Assembly: GCA_052390415.1 (NCBI GenBank)
Contig: JBQTGY010000061.1
Coordinates: forward strand, 1 to 42,908
Source of the DNA: JANNWF01 sp052390415
GTDB taxonomy: Bacteria > Pseudomonadota > Gammaproteobacteria > Xanthomonadales > Xanthomonadaceae
Direction: 5' to 3'
DNA length: 42,908 nt
Shown here: piece after piece, positions 1-7,470 of the stretch
How the letters are laid out: each line of letters opens with the position of its first letter
Numbering within the stretch: the stretch's first letter is position 1
Program-made: the position numbers and the translations under genes
Notes under the pieces: model-generated
What the model saw: the letters and a program-made list of their open reading frames with translations, nothing else
Databases searched by the model: none
What the model was told of the DNA's origin: nothing

Positions 1-35
1 GATGGACGATCTCCGAACTCTTTGTGCACGGCTTG

Positions 36-1064
36 TTATGTTCCGCGGGCTTTGCGGGGTTTGGGGGTCAGGTTGGACTGATGCGCCAGGGGCGCTGTGG
101 CTGGAGGAAGCACGCTTTGTTTCTGCAGAAATACGCGCGGACCGTACAACCGGTTCCAATTCGCGATGCCGTCGAGCGGGTAGAAGAAGCTGCCATAGTG
201 CTTGAGGTCAGAGCGTCGATGGGCGCGTTGGCGATGGAAGTAGAGGGTGTTGAACAAGCGCAGACTGAGCCCGTTGACCAACGAAAGCGGTGGCGCGAAC
301 GGTATCGTCCATCGACCCATTCCGGGCGATGGAAGCTCGCCATTCAGAGCACTCGCATGATCCGCGGCTATGAAGTGGCCGCGCCCCAGGGAGGCCCCGC
401 TGGCGAGGCAGTCGATCCACGCGACGGCGTATTCATGGCGACCGGCTGTTGCTCTCGCCAAAGCAAAAAAGCCGTCCAGATTTTCGAAGCGAGTGGTCGT
501 CGTTGCCAGCCAAGGTCCGGGCACGCGCCGCAGTTGCATTTCGGCCCACGTCACGAGGCCGGTCAGACCAAGGCCGCCCACGCTGGCGGCAAACCAGTCA
601 TCCCCTGGCACCACCCGCTTGCGCTCGCCATCACTGCGTAGCAGTTCGAAGGCAAGGAGGTGATCGCCAAAACTGCCTGCGGCATGGTGATTCTTGCCGT
701 GAATGTCATTGGCAAGGGCGCCACCAATCGTGACGAATCGGGTACCCGGGGTCACCGGCAAGAACCAGCCACGCGGCAGCACGAGATCGATGATCTCGCC
801 TAGAGTCACTCCCGCCTCACAGCGGACGATGCCGGTGGCCGGGCTAAAGTCGATGAAGCGATCGAGCCCGCGCGTTCGCAGTAACCACCCTTCAGGGTTC
901 AGGCAGCTGTCACCATAGCTGCGGCCATTACCGAAAGGCAGCATTGATCCCGCGATCGCTGGCAGCGCGGCGCTGCGATCAATCAGCAGTCGACTGCGCT
1001 GATCGCGTACGCCGGGGTAGCGACCCCAAGAAGCGGGCTGAAAAACTGATTGGGATGCGATCAC
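36..1064 (-). CDS. FAD-binding oxidoreductase, DprE1-like, C-terminus apparently lost
   Basis: The product (342 aa) resembles FAD-linked oxidases of the DprE1 type, which oxidise the ribose of polyprenyl-phospho-ribose. The FAD-binding half is clear: FGNGRSYGDSCLN near residue 45, then EAGVTLGEIIDLVLPRGWFLPVTPGT, then a GGALANDIHGKNHH segment typical of this family. It starts at a GTG that overlaps the stop of the upstream HAD-UbiA gene (GTGA), so translation is probably coupled and the two act in one pathway. Family members are usually around 430-460 aa. Here recognisable similarity stops after NRLYGPRVFLQKQSVLPP (about residue 319) and a short unrelated tail leads to a stop 36 bases from the window edge. 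I infer a frameshift or a deletion/rearrangement removing the C-terminal substrate-binding part. Whether it is still active is unclear. Confidence 0.75.
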   Translation of the reverse strand: MIASQSVFQPASWGRYPGVRDQRSRLLIDRSAALPAIAGSMLPFGNGRSYGDSCLNPEGWLLRTRGLDRFIDFSPATGIVRCEAGVTLGEIIDLVLPRGWFLPVTPGTRFVTIGGALANDIHGKNHHAAGSFGDHLLAFELLRSDGERKRVVPGDDWFAASVGGLGLTGLVTWAEMQLRRVPGPWLATTTTRFENLDGFFALARATAGRHEYAVAWIDCLASGASLGRGHFIAADHASALNGELPSPGMGRWTIPFAPPLSLVNGLSLRLFNTLYFHRQRAHRRSDLKHYGSFFYPLDGIANWNRLYGPRVFLQKQSVLPPATAPLAHQSNLTPKPRKARGT

Positions 1065-2482
1065 AGCGCGGCGAGCAATACCAGGCCACCCAATGCGGCG
1101 ATGATGAGGCTGTCGCGGTCGGTGGCGGCGTAGATCACCGGGTCGTCATGCATTCCTCCGCGATGTGCAACCAACCACGCGCGACTGATCCAAAACAGCA
1201 ACAGCGGGCAAAGAAGCCACAGTGCGTAAGATCGAGCGTACAGGGCAAGACTTTCAGGGCTGTTGATGTACAGCGCCAACACCAGAACTGCACCGTAACC
1301 GCTGGCCGCGCCAAGTGAGTGCAGAAGGGGCAAGTCGTCGACGCGATAACCTCGCCCGGACGCGATGTTAAGGCCATCAGCCAACAGCGCCGCCAGTTCG
1401 GTGTATCGCTTGAGCAGGGCAAGACTGAGAAACATGAACATCGAGAAAGCCAGCAGCCAAAACGAGGGCGTCACCTTGATGGCCACGGCGCCACCGATGA
1501 TCCGCGCGGTGTACAGCGCTGCCAGCAGCATCACGTCGAGCATCACAACACGCTTAAGGCGCAGCGAGTACGCGAGGGTAGTCAGCCAGTAGCCCAACTG
1601 GACGACGGCAAACAACGTCGACACCCACAGCGCAACAGTGAATGCGGTGAGGGTCAGCAGGATAGCCGCCAGCAGTCCGTGATGAAGCGGCAGCCGCCCA
1701 CTCGCAAATGGGCGATGGCGTTTGCCGAGGTGGCGGCGATCTGCCTGCAAGTCGAGCAAATCGTTGATCAGATAGACGCCGGAAGCGCAGAGCGAGAACG
1801 CGGCAAAGGCCGTCATTGCCGATACCGCCGAGTCCACGTCCAGCACTCGATGGGCGGCGAACAGTGGCAGCAGGACCAGCAGATTCTTTAGCCACTGATG
1901 GATACGAAGCGCGCGCAACCAGACGGACACGATGCGCGGCGCCGACTCGATGTGTTCGATCAGATCACTCACCGCGGCTGCCCTAAGAGCGAGCCCCAGA
2001 CTGCCAATGACCAGCGCGCCACGCGCCCGTGACCACACCGCCACATCGACGTCTGCATTTCCAACGTAGTCGAAGCCTCGCTCGCCGAATAATTTGACCA
2101 ATCGGCGGGCTTTGCGTTCGCCCGCGAGGTTTTCGATGCCGTCACTGGCGAGTACCGAATCAAACACGCCAAGGTGGCTGGCCACTCGCTCGGCGAGAAG
2201 TTGATCCGAAGCGGTGCAGAGGATGGTCGTTCGACCGGCAGCGCGAGCTGCGCGCACGCGGTTCAGCACGGCCTCCGAGTAGGGCAGCGTGGTGACGTCC
2301 AAGGTACTGCGTTCGGCAAGGCGCGCCTTCAGCGCCGCTTTGCCTGAGATCAGCCAAAGCGGGAGCATGCAAAGCGTCAGTGGTTGGTGGCCAACTACAT
2401 CGAGCAAAGATTCAACCAGCAAGTCCGAGTCCAGCAAAGTTCCGTCGAGATCGACACAGAATGGAATGTCGGCCGCGGCCAT
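1061..2482 (-). CDS. HAD-like phosphatase domain fused to UbiA-family prenyltransferase
   Basis: This is a two-domain membrane protein of about 473 aa. The N-terminal 190 residues form a HAD phosphatase-like domain: the nucleophile motif DLDGTLLDSD lies near the start, and VGNADVDVAVW is the late acidic loop. The C-terminal part is a polytopic UbiA prenyltransferase with the Asp-rich motif NDLLDLQADRRH and many hydrophobic helices. In mycobacteria a UbiA enzyme transfers phosphoribose to decaprenyl phosphate before DprE1 acts. The coupled DprE1-like gene downstream suggests a comparable polyprenyl-phospho-pentose route, with the HAD domain as a likely 5-phosphatase (inference). I chose the ATG at 2482, which gives MAAADIPFCVDLDGT. 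A TTG at 2566 would add 28 residues, but its Shine-Dalgarno-like GGGAGG abuts the codon with no spacer. Confidence 0.82.
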   Translation of the reverse strand: MAAADIPFCVDLDGTLLDSDLLVESLLDVVGHQPLTLCMLPLWLISGKAALKARLAERSTLDVTTLPYSEAVLNRVRAARAAGRTTILCTASDQLLAERVASHLGVFDSVLASDGIENLAGERKARRLVKLFGERGFDYVGNADVDVAVWSRARGALVIGSLGLALRAAAVSDLIEHIESAPRIVSVWLRALRIHQWLKNLLVLLPLFAAHRVLDVDSAVSAMTAFAAFSLCASGVYLINDLLDLQADRRHLGKRHRPFASGRLPLHHGLLAAILLTLTAFTVALWVSTLFAVVQLGYWLTTLAYSLRLKRVVMLDVMLLAALYTARIIGGAVAIKVTPSFWLLAFSMFMFLSLALLKRYTELAALLADGLNIASGRGYRVDDLPLLHSLGAASGYGAVLVLALYINSPESLALYARSYALWLLCPLLLFWISRAWLVAHRGGMHDDPVIYAATDRDSLIIAALGGLVLLAAL

Positions 2483-3095
2483 CAACTCAGCACCCGGAAA
2501 GGTCTGAACGCGAACGGATGAGTCGAGTGGATCGACTGACGTGAGGCAGCGCTGCCGCGTGAACAACCTCCCGCCTTGCGGCGCAATCGTGGTAGACCAC
2601 TCGGGTGTCGAATGAAGTCCGCATCCTCGCGGCCGTGATGCGTCGCTTCACTGATGGTCATGAGTACCTAGCGTCAGTTGTCGGTGGGCAGGCTAGTCAA
2701 CTTGAGGTGCAACGTCAAAGCGTTCATGGTGGATCGAAATCGCTTCTCCCATGTTCCATATGCGGTTCCGAAGGCGCTTGATTTGGCGAGCCCAGTTTAC
2801 CGGACGTGTGGCTGTCCAATCGTCTCAGTGCTGGAACAGCTTTCGGTGAACTTTCTCGCTCAGTTATTGAAGCGATCGCCATCGCCGGGTCAGATCCGTT
2901 GTTCTAGAACGCGAGTGTGTCGCAGAACTCCCGCGCAGAAAGCGGTTGATTCCGCGACATCAAGCCCCAGCCCGCGTTGGCTACGCTCGCAGACCAGCGC
3001 GTGGCGGCTTCAACCCGGCGCAAGTGCAGTGGCGAAGCGTGATGGCGTTGTCGGACTGGCGCTAGGCTCGCTGCACCGACCCGCCGGAGACGATC
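2483..3095. other. Gene-free divergent region
   Basis: About 610 bases separate the minus-strand UbiA/DprE1 pair from the plus-strand gene at 3096. Open frames crossing it have no recognisable protein features. It should hold the promoters for both directions, but I could not pick a convincing -35/-10 pair. The last bases (GGAGACGATC before the ATG at 3096) are a good ribosome binding site for the next gene. Confidence 0.5.
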
Positions 3096-3662
3096 ATGCC
3101 AATGCTGCTTCGCTACACGCTGGGCACCCTGCTGCTGGTGTCGGTTTGCGCCACTGCATCGGATCAGGCTGCCGAGGCACGCACTCAACCTGCCGCGCCA
3201 GCTGCAAAGATGACCGCAGCGGAGTGCGAGGTGTGGAACCGCGAACGCAGCTTTGCGCATTCAATCGAGCAGGGCGACGCGGTGGCATTCGCCGAACACA
3301 TCCAGGCCGAGGCGGTGTTTCAGGCGGGCACAGCGCTGCCGCAACGTGGGCGTGCAGCGATTGTCGCCGCCTGGCAGCCCATGGTTTCGGGCGCGTTCCC
3401 GCTGCGCTGGCATCCGGGTGTGGTCAGCATCGGCGGCGATCCCGACATCGCGCTCTCGCACGGACCGGCCTGGTTCGAGAACACCGATACCGCAGCAGCG
3501 GCGCGTTGGCGTACCGGCAGCTTCGTTTCAACCTGGGTGCGTGATACCGACGGCGCGTGGCGGGTGCTGTTTGATCGCAGCGCCCAGCCCTTTCGCGACG
3601 CCAGCGTCGAGGAGATCAGCGCGTTGCTCGCAGCACTGCCTGAGAATTGCCCACGCGGTTGA
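3096..3662 (+). CDS. Secreted NTF2-like (DUF4440/SnoaL-type) protein
   Basis: The protein has 188 aa. An N-terminal signal peptide (MPMLLRYTLGTLLLVSVCATAS) is followed by a linker and an NTF2-like domain from about residue 40: ECEVWNRERSFAHSIEQGDAVAFAEHI, then alternating hydrophobic strands (WHPGVVSIGGDPDIALSHGPAWF) ending in FVSTWVRDTDGAWRVLFD. This is the classic DUF4440 pattern, where the closing W-R-V-L-F-D strand lines a small-molecule pocket. Proteins of this class range from hydrolases and isomerases to pure binding proteins, so the substrate cannot be given. GGAG lies 6 bases before the ATG. The gene stands alone; a palindromic repeat follows at 3713. Confidence 0.8.
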   Translation: MPMLLRYTLGTLLLVSVCATASDQAAEARTQPAAPAAKMTAAECEVWNRERSFAHSIEQGDAVAFAEHIQAEAVFQAGTALPQRGRAAIVAAWQPMVSGAFPLRWHPGVVSIGGDPDIALSHGPAWFENTDTAAAARWRTGSFVSTWVRDTDGAWRVLFDRSAQPFRDASVEEISALLAALPENCPRG

Positions 3663-3712
3663 TGATCGAAGAGGCTCCATGGGAAACCCAGCGAGCACTG
3701 TGGCTCTTTCTC

Positions 3713-3736
3713 CCTCTCCCCGCTCGCGGGGAGAGG
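3713..3736. repeat. Palindromic CCTCTCCCCGC hairpin element
   Basis: A perfect 11-base inverted repeat, CCTCTCCCCGC then two bases (TC) then GCGGGGAGAGG, lies in the gap between the genes at 3096-3662 and 3829-4134. A closely related palindrome occurs at 36822-36853, also between genes. The pair marks a dispersed intergenic repeat. It could act as a transcript-end hairpin, but it has no T-run. Confidence 0.7.
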
Positions 3737-3828
3737 TGACGGGCAAGCCTTGCCCCGAGGCTCGCCAAGTCAGCGCCTCCAGGCCAAGTGCGAAGACCAA
3801 CCAACGCCCCAACAATTACACTGCGAGC

Positions 3829-4134
3829 ATGATCCGGCCCCTGTGTTTGTCGACTCTCCTGCTCACGACATCGGTCGGTTTCGCCGAGGACGATGTCGAG
3901 ATCGATGTCGCCAGCATTCACGGCCGCATTCAGGTCGTCACTTCTTTTCCCGATTACAAGGTGAAGATTGTCGACAGCTTTGCCGACCTGCACGTTCTGG
4001 TGGTGGAGAGTTTTCCGGACAAACCGGGTCGCTGGAAGTTGGTTGAATCGTTTCCGGATTACAAGATCCAGTTTGTGGATTCGTTTCCGGACTTCACCAT
4101 CAAGTACGTCGAGAGCTTTCCGGGGCCGCGCTGA
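3829..4134 (+). CDS. Small secreted protein of 11-residue VxSFPD repeats
   Basis: The protein has 101 aa. A signal peptide of about 18-19 residues (MIRPLCLSTLLLTTSVGFA) precedes an acidic stretch and six repeat units. Each unit starts with Val at residues 37, 48, 59, 72, 83 and 94, so the period is 11 except for one unit of 13. The units read VTSFPDYKVKI, VDSFADLHVLV, VESFPDKPGRWKL, VESFPDYKIQF, VDSFPDFTIKY and VESFPGPR. Alternating hydrophobic residues inside each unit suggest one beta strand per repeat with SFPD as the turn. That would be a small solenoid or curled sheet outside the cytoplasm, which is inference from pattern only. There are no catalytic-looking residues and no Cys. I cannot assign a function. 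The ATG was chosen because it opens directly onto the signal peptide. Confidence 0.8.
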   Translation: MIRPLCLSTLLLTTSVGFAEDDVEIDVASIHGRIQVVTSFPDYKVKIVDSFADLHVLVVESFPDKPGRWKLVESFPDYKIQFVDSFPDFTIKYVESFPGPR

Positions 4135-4324
4135 AGTCCAAAAGTCGGGTTCGGCAATTGAAGTTCGACACAATCCTCCCCGGTCCAACTGATACGGTAA
4201 AAACACCCCGAAACTGCTGCTGTTCCGGACAGGTTTTCACGGGCAGTATGGCCAGCATGAAAAACATCGGTGTGCGGCGACTTTTCTCTGGCGCGAAGCT
4301 CGCCGATGGGTGGTCTGCAAGGCC

Positions 4325-5743
4325 ATGACCCTGTATCGCCAATACGCCAGCGAGATCGCGGCGATGATCGCTGTGGGTCAGCTGCGACCGGGTGACCGTC
4401 TGCCCTCCGTTCGCGAAGCGAAAGCGCGGCGTGGCATCAGCGCCTCGACCGTCTTTCAGGCCTACCAGTTGCTCGAGCGCGATGGGCTGATCGTCGCGCG
4501 GCCGCAGTCGGGGTTCTATGTGAACTTGCCGGTCGCCGAACGTTCGGCAACGCCGTCCTCAGCATCTGATGGCGTGGCAGCACAGGTACAGGTCAGCGAG
4601 CTTGTATTTCATGTGTTGAGTCAGGTGCGTTCGCGGGGTGTCGCCCCTTTGGGCTCGGCGTTTCCCGGGCCGGAATTGTTCCCGCTGAGCAAACTCGCAC
4701 GTGCTGCCTGTGCCGGGCTTGAAGCGATGGATCCGGGTGCGGTCGTCGAACACCTTTCTCCGGGTTTTCCGCGTTTGATCGAACAGATCGAGTTGCGTTA
4801 CCGCATTGATGGCATCGCCTTGATGCCCGGTGAAATCGTGGTCACCCATGGCGCACTGGAAGCGCTGAACGCCGCATTGCAACTGACGACCAAACCGGGA
4901 GACACCGTGGTGGTTGAATCGCCAGCGTTCTATGCCGCCTTGCAGGCTATCGAACGCCTGGGCCTCAAGGCGCTTTCACTGCCAACATCGCCAGTGACTG
5001 GGCTCGATCTCAACGCACTGGAGACGGTATTGACGAAGGAGCGGATTGGCGCGTGTTGGCTGATGCCTACGTTCCAGAATCCAACGGGCGCGCTGATGCC
5101 CGCCGCGAGCAAGCGTGACTTGGTCGCCCTGCTCGCCCGCCATCAGGTCCCGCTGATCGAGGACGACGTCTATGGCGAACTGTACTTCGGCAACGCGCGA
5201 CCCAGACCCGCCAAGGCGTTTGATGACCATGGCCTGGTGCTGCATTGCTCATCGTTCTCCAAATCGCTGGCTCCCGGCTATCGCATCGGCTGGGTGGCGG
5301 CGGGACGCTACGCGCAGGCGCTGCAACGCCACACCTTGATGACGACGATGTGTGCGTCGATGCCCGCCCAGATCGCCCTCACCCAGTATTTGCAAACAGG
5401 CGGCTTCGATCGCCACCTGCGTCGATTGCGTGGTGCTTTGCACGCGCGTTTGACCGCCGCATCTGCGGTAATCGAGTCGGCGTTCCCCAGCGGCACCCGA
5501 ATTTCACGACCACGCGGCGGGTACTTTCTTTGGGTCGAACTACCGCCTGGGTTGGACGCCATGACCCTGCACGCACTCGCGCTGGCCGAGCACATCGGCA
5601 TTGCGCCCGGACATCTTTTCTCACCGGACACCCGCTACGCGCACTACCTGCGCATCAACGTCGGGCACGACAGCACCCTCGTATTGCCCGCATTGCGTCG
5701 GCTGGGCGCACTGGCCCACACCCTTGACGGAGACTCCCCATGA
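4325..5743 (+). CDS. MocR/PdxR-type GntR regulator with aminotransferase-like domain
   Basis: The product (472 aa) has an N-terminal winged helix (MTLYRQYASEIAAMIAVGQLRPGDRLPSVREA to about residue 65) and a fold-type I PLP aminotransferase domain from about residue 100. The PLP lysine lies in SSFSKSLAPGYRIGW (K313). FQNPTG, EDDVYGEL and ESPAFYAAL are other cofactor-pocket motifs. MocR regulators bind PLP or an amino-compound adduct and control nearby genes, often in vitamin B6, GABA or taurine metabolism. The effector here is unknown. The stop overlaps the next gene (ATGA), which ties the regulator to the small membrane protein downstream. A GTG five codons upstream is an alternative start. 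A loose inverted repeat (CGAAAC/GTTCCG near 4209-4227) lies upstream and could be an operator; this is weak. Confidence 0.87.
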   Translation: MTLYRQYASEIAAMIAVGQLRPGDRLPSVREAKARRGISASTVFQAYQLLERDGLIVARPQSGFYVNLPVAERSATPSSASDGVAAQVQVSELVFHVLSQVRSRGVAPLGSAFPGPELFPLSKLARAACAGLEAMDPGAVVEHLSPGFPRLIEQIELRYRIDGIALMPGEIVVTHGALEALNAALQLTTKPGDTVVVESPAFYAALQAIERLGLKALSLPTSPVTGLDLNALETVLTKERIGACWLMPTFQNPTGALMPAASKRDLVALLARHQVPLIEDDVYGELYFGNARPRPAKAFDDHGLVLHCSSFSKSLAPGYRIGWVAAGRYAQALQRHTLMTTMCASMPAQIALTQYLQTGGFDRHLRRLRGALHARLTAASAVIESAFPSGTRISRPRGGYFLWVELPPGLDAMTLHALALAEHIGIAPGHLFSPDTRYAHYLRINVGHDSTLVLPALRRLGALAHTLDGDSP

Positions 5744-5946
5744 AAATTCTTGTCGCCATCGCCTTTCTCTCGGTGATCGTCTACAACCTCGGCGCCGGCT
5801 TGTATTACATGATTGCGGACGGCGGTGGCAGCGACCGCATGGTGAAGGCGCTCACCCGCCGCATCGTGCTCTCGGTGGCGTTGATCGCGCTGGTGCTGCT
5901 CGGCATCGCAACGGGTGTGGTGCAGCCGCACGGCGTCGAGGGCTGA
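5740..5946 (+). CDS. DUF2909-type small twin-transmembrane protein
   Basis: The protein has 68 aa and two membrane helices (residues 3-25 and about 42-62) joined by the loop GGGSDRMVKALTRRI. It matches the pattern I know for DUF2909 proteins, in which a Gly/Ser-rich loop precedes R/K-M-V-x-A-L-T-x-R. Such proteins are often found near cytochrome oxidase assembly genes, but none is present here. The start ATG overlaps the stop of the MocR gene, so expression should be coupled to the regulator. No function is established from the sequence. Confidence 0.78.
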   Translation: MKILVAIAFLSVIVYNLGAGLYYMIADGGGSDRMVKALTRRIVLSVALIALVLLGIATGVVQPHGVEG

Positions 5947-5950
5947 GTCA

Positions 5951-6274
5951 ATGAACTCGAACGTCGCTCCTCACCTGGCCCTGATCCTGTTCTTGCCCTG
6001 GTATGCCGTGCTGGGATGGCTGCTCTGGCGACTGCGGGCCACGGGCCACGATGCACGTCGCAAGCTTGCTGTGTCCGCATACATCGGGCTGTCATTGGTG
6101 GCGGCAGGTTTTGGCGGGATCTGGGCCTATGGATATGCCGAACCGCTAACAGGATCGATTTGGAAGCAGATACTCGCGAGCACGGTGGGTTATGGCGCAT
6201 TTCTGGCCGGGCTGCTGATCGGCTTCGCGTCGCTGCGTTCAGCACCGGCGTCAACGCGAGCGCGCAGTCGCTAA
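5951..6274 (+). CDS. Small membrane protein, function unknown
   Basis: The product (107 aa) starts at ATG 5951, four bases after the stop of the DUF2909 gene. It has three predicted membrane helices: ALILFLPWYAVLGWLLW, then LAVSAYIGLSLVAAGFGGIWAYG, then ILASTVGYGAFLAGLLIGFASL. A basic loop (RLRATGHDARRK) lies between the first two. The tail is short and Arg-rich. I do not recognise a family. Its tight spacing puts it in the MocR-DUF2909 operon, followed by the pirin gene. Confidence 0.7.
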   Translation: MNSNVAPHLALILFLPWYAVLGWLLWRLRATGHDARRKLAVSAYIGLSLVAAGFGGIWAYGYAEPLTGSIWKQILASTVGYGAFLAGLLIGFASLRSAPASTRARSR

Positions 6275-6357
6275 ATCGCGTCAACCCGCTGCCCTTGGCG
6301 GATCGACCGACGCCATTGGACAATCAGCGCGCACCCCTGCCCCGCCGGAGCGCCACC

Positions 6358-7221
6358 GTGATCGAACACATGATTGACGCCCGTCGTCGCGACCTCGGTG
6401 GTTTCGAGGTCGGCCGCGTGCTGCCTTATGGCGGCGGTCGCATGGTCGGCCCGTTCATTTTTTTTGATCACATGGGCCCGGTGGATTTCCCAGCCGGTAT
6501 CGATAGAAGCGTCGATGTGCGTCCGCATCCACATATCGGATTATCGACCCTCACCTACCTGTTCGCCGGCGAGATCATGCATCGCGACAGCGTGGGATCG
6601 GTGCAAGCCATCCAACCCGGCGAGGTCAACTGGATGACTGCGGGCTCAGGCATCACCCATTCGGAACGCTTCGAACGCGCCCGCCGTGAAGGCGGACACA
6701 TGGATGGCATCCAGGCGTGGATAGCGTTGCCGCAGGAACTGGAGGAAATCGAGCCATCGTTTCATCACGTCAACAGCAGCGGCATTCCCCTGCTTGAAGA
6801 AGCTGGAGTTCAAGGACGACTCATCGCGGGCAGCGCATTCGGATTGACGTCAGCCGTTCCAGTGCACTCATCGCTGTTCTACCTGCACTGGACCATCGCT
6901 GCCGGCGCCCAAATCACGATGCCCAATGACTTCGCCGAACGCGCGTTCTATGTAGCGTCAGGCGAACTGGAGTTGGACGGGCAAATCTTCGGCGCCGGAA
7001 AAATGGCGATCATCCGTGCCGGAGCTGCGGCTCACGCCACAGCACGTCAGCCCAGCGTGGTCATGGCCCTCGGCGGCGAATCGCTTGGAAAACGCTTCAT
7101 CGAGTGGAACTTCGTCTCATCACGCATGGATCGAATCGCGCAGGCAAAGGCTGATTGGCGCGCTGGTCGCATGAAACTTCCGGATTTCGACTCGGAGGAA
7201 TTCATTCCGTTGCCGGGGTAG
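6358..7221 (+). CDS. Pirin-family cupin protein
   Basis: The protein (287 aa) opens MIEHMIDARRRDLGGFEVGRVLPYGGGRMVGPFIFFDH, the canonical pirin N-terminus. The metal-binding cupin motif follows in VRPHPHIGLSTLTYLF, with a further His in ITHSERF; a metal-binding Glu is likely in EVNWMTAGSGITHSE. The C-terminal second cupin lacks metal ligands, as in other pirins. Bacterial pirins include quercetin 2,3-dioxygenases and redox-sensing regulators, so the activity here is open. I chose GTG 6358 because GGAG sits 7 bases upstream and the length fits the family. In-frame TTG codons at 6316 and 6295 lack comparable sites. It is the last gene of the MocR cluster. Confidence 0.9.
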   Translation: MIEHMIDARRRDLGGFEVGRVLPYGGGRMVGPFIFFDHMGPVDFPAGIDRSVDVRPHPHIGLSTLTYLFAGEIMHRDSVGSVQAIQPGEVNWMTAGSGITHSERFERARREGGHMDGIQAWIALPQELEEIEPSFHHVNSSGIPLLEEAGVQGRLIAGSAFGLTSAVPVHSSLFYLHWTIAAGAQITMPNDFAERAFYVASGELELDGQIFGAGKMAIIRAGAAAHATARQPSVVMALGGESLGKRFIEWNFVSSRMDRIAQAKADWRAGRMKLPDFDSEEFIPLPG

Positions 7222-7470
7222 GCGTAGGCGTCTCCCTTCGATTTATTCCTGGCATCTGGACCAACGAATCCGTCATGCGCAGCAAGGGGGACCTCTCCCG
7301 CGAAAGCGCGCTGCGCCACTCGCTTCAGCGGCCGTGGTACGCGGAAAAATACGTCTGCCGCTGATGCTCGACATGCTCGCCGCCCTCGGCCGCGCCCACG
7401 CAACTGAAGGCGGCTTTGCTGCGCAGTGAACAAGAAGCCACCCGCCCCGTCACGTAGACCCGATGCGCGC

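Noticed and set aside
2678..3544. A 288-codon plus-strand frame upstream of and across the NTF2-like gene
   Set aside because: It overlaps the NTF2-like gene in another frame, has biased composition and lacks domains.
4135..4324. MocR operator upstream of 4325
   Set aside because: Only loose inverted repeats (CGAAAC/GTTCCG) are visible; not strong enough for a separate feature.
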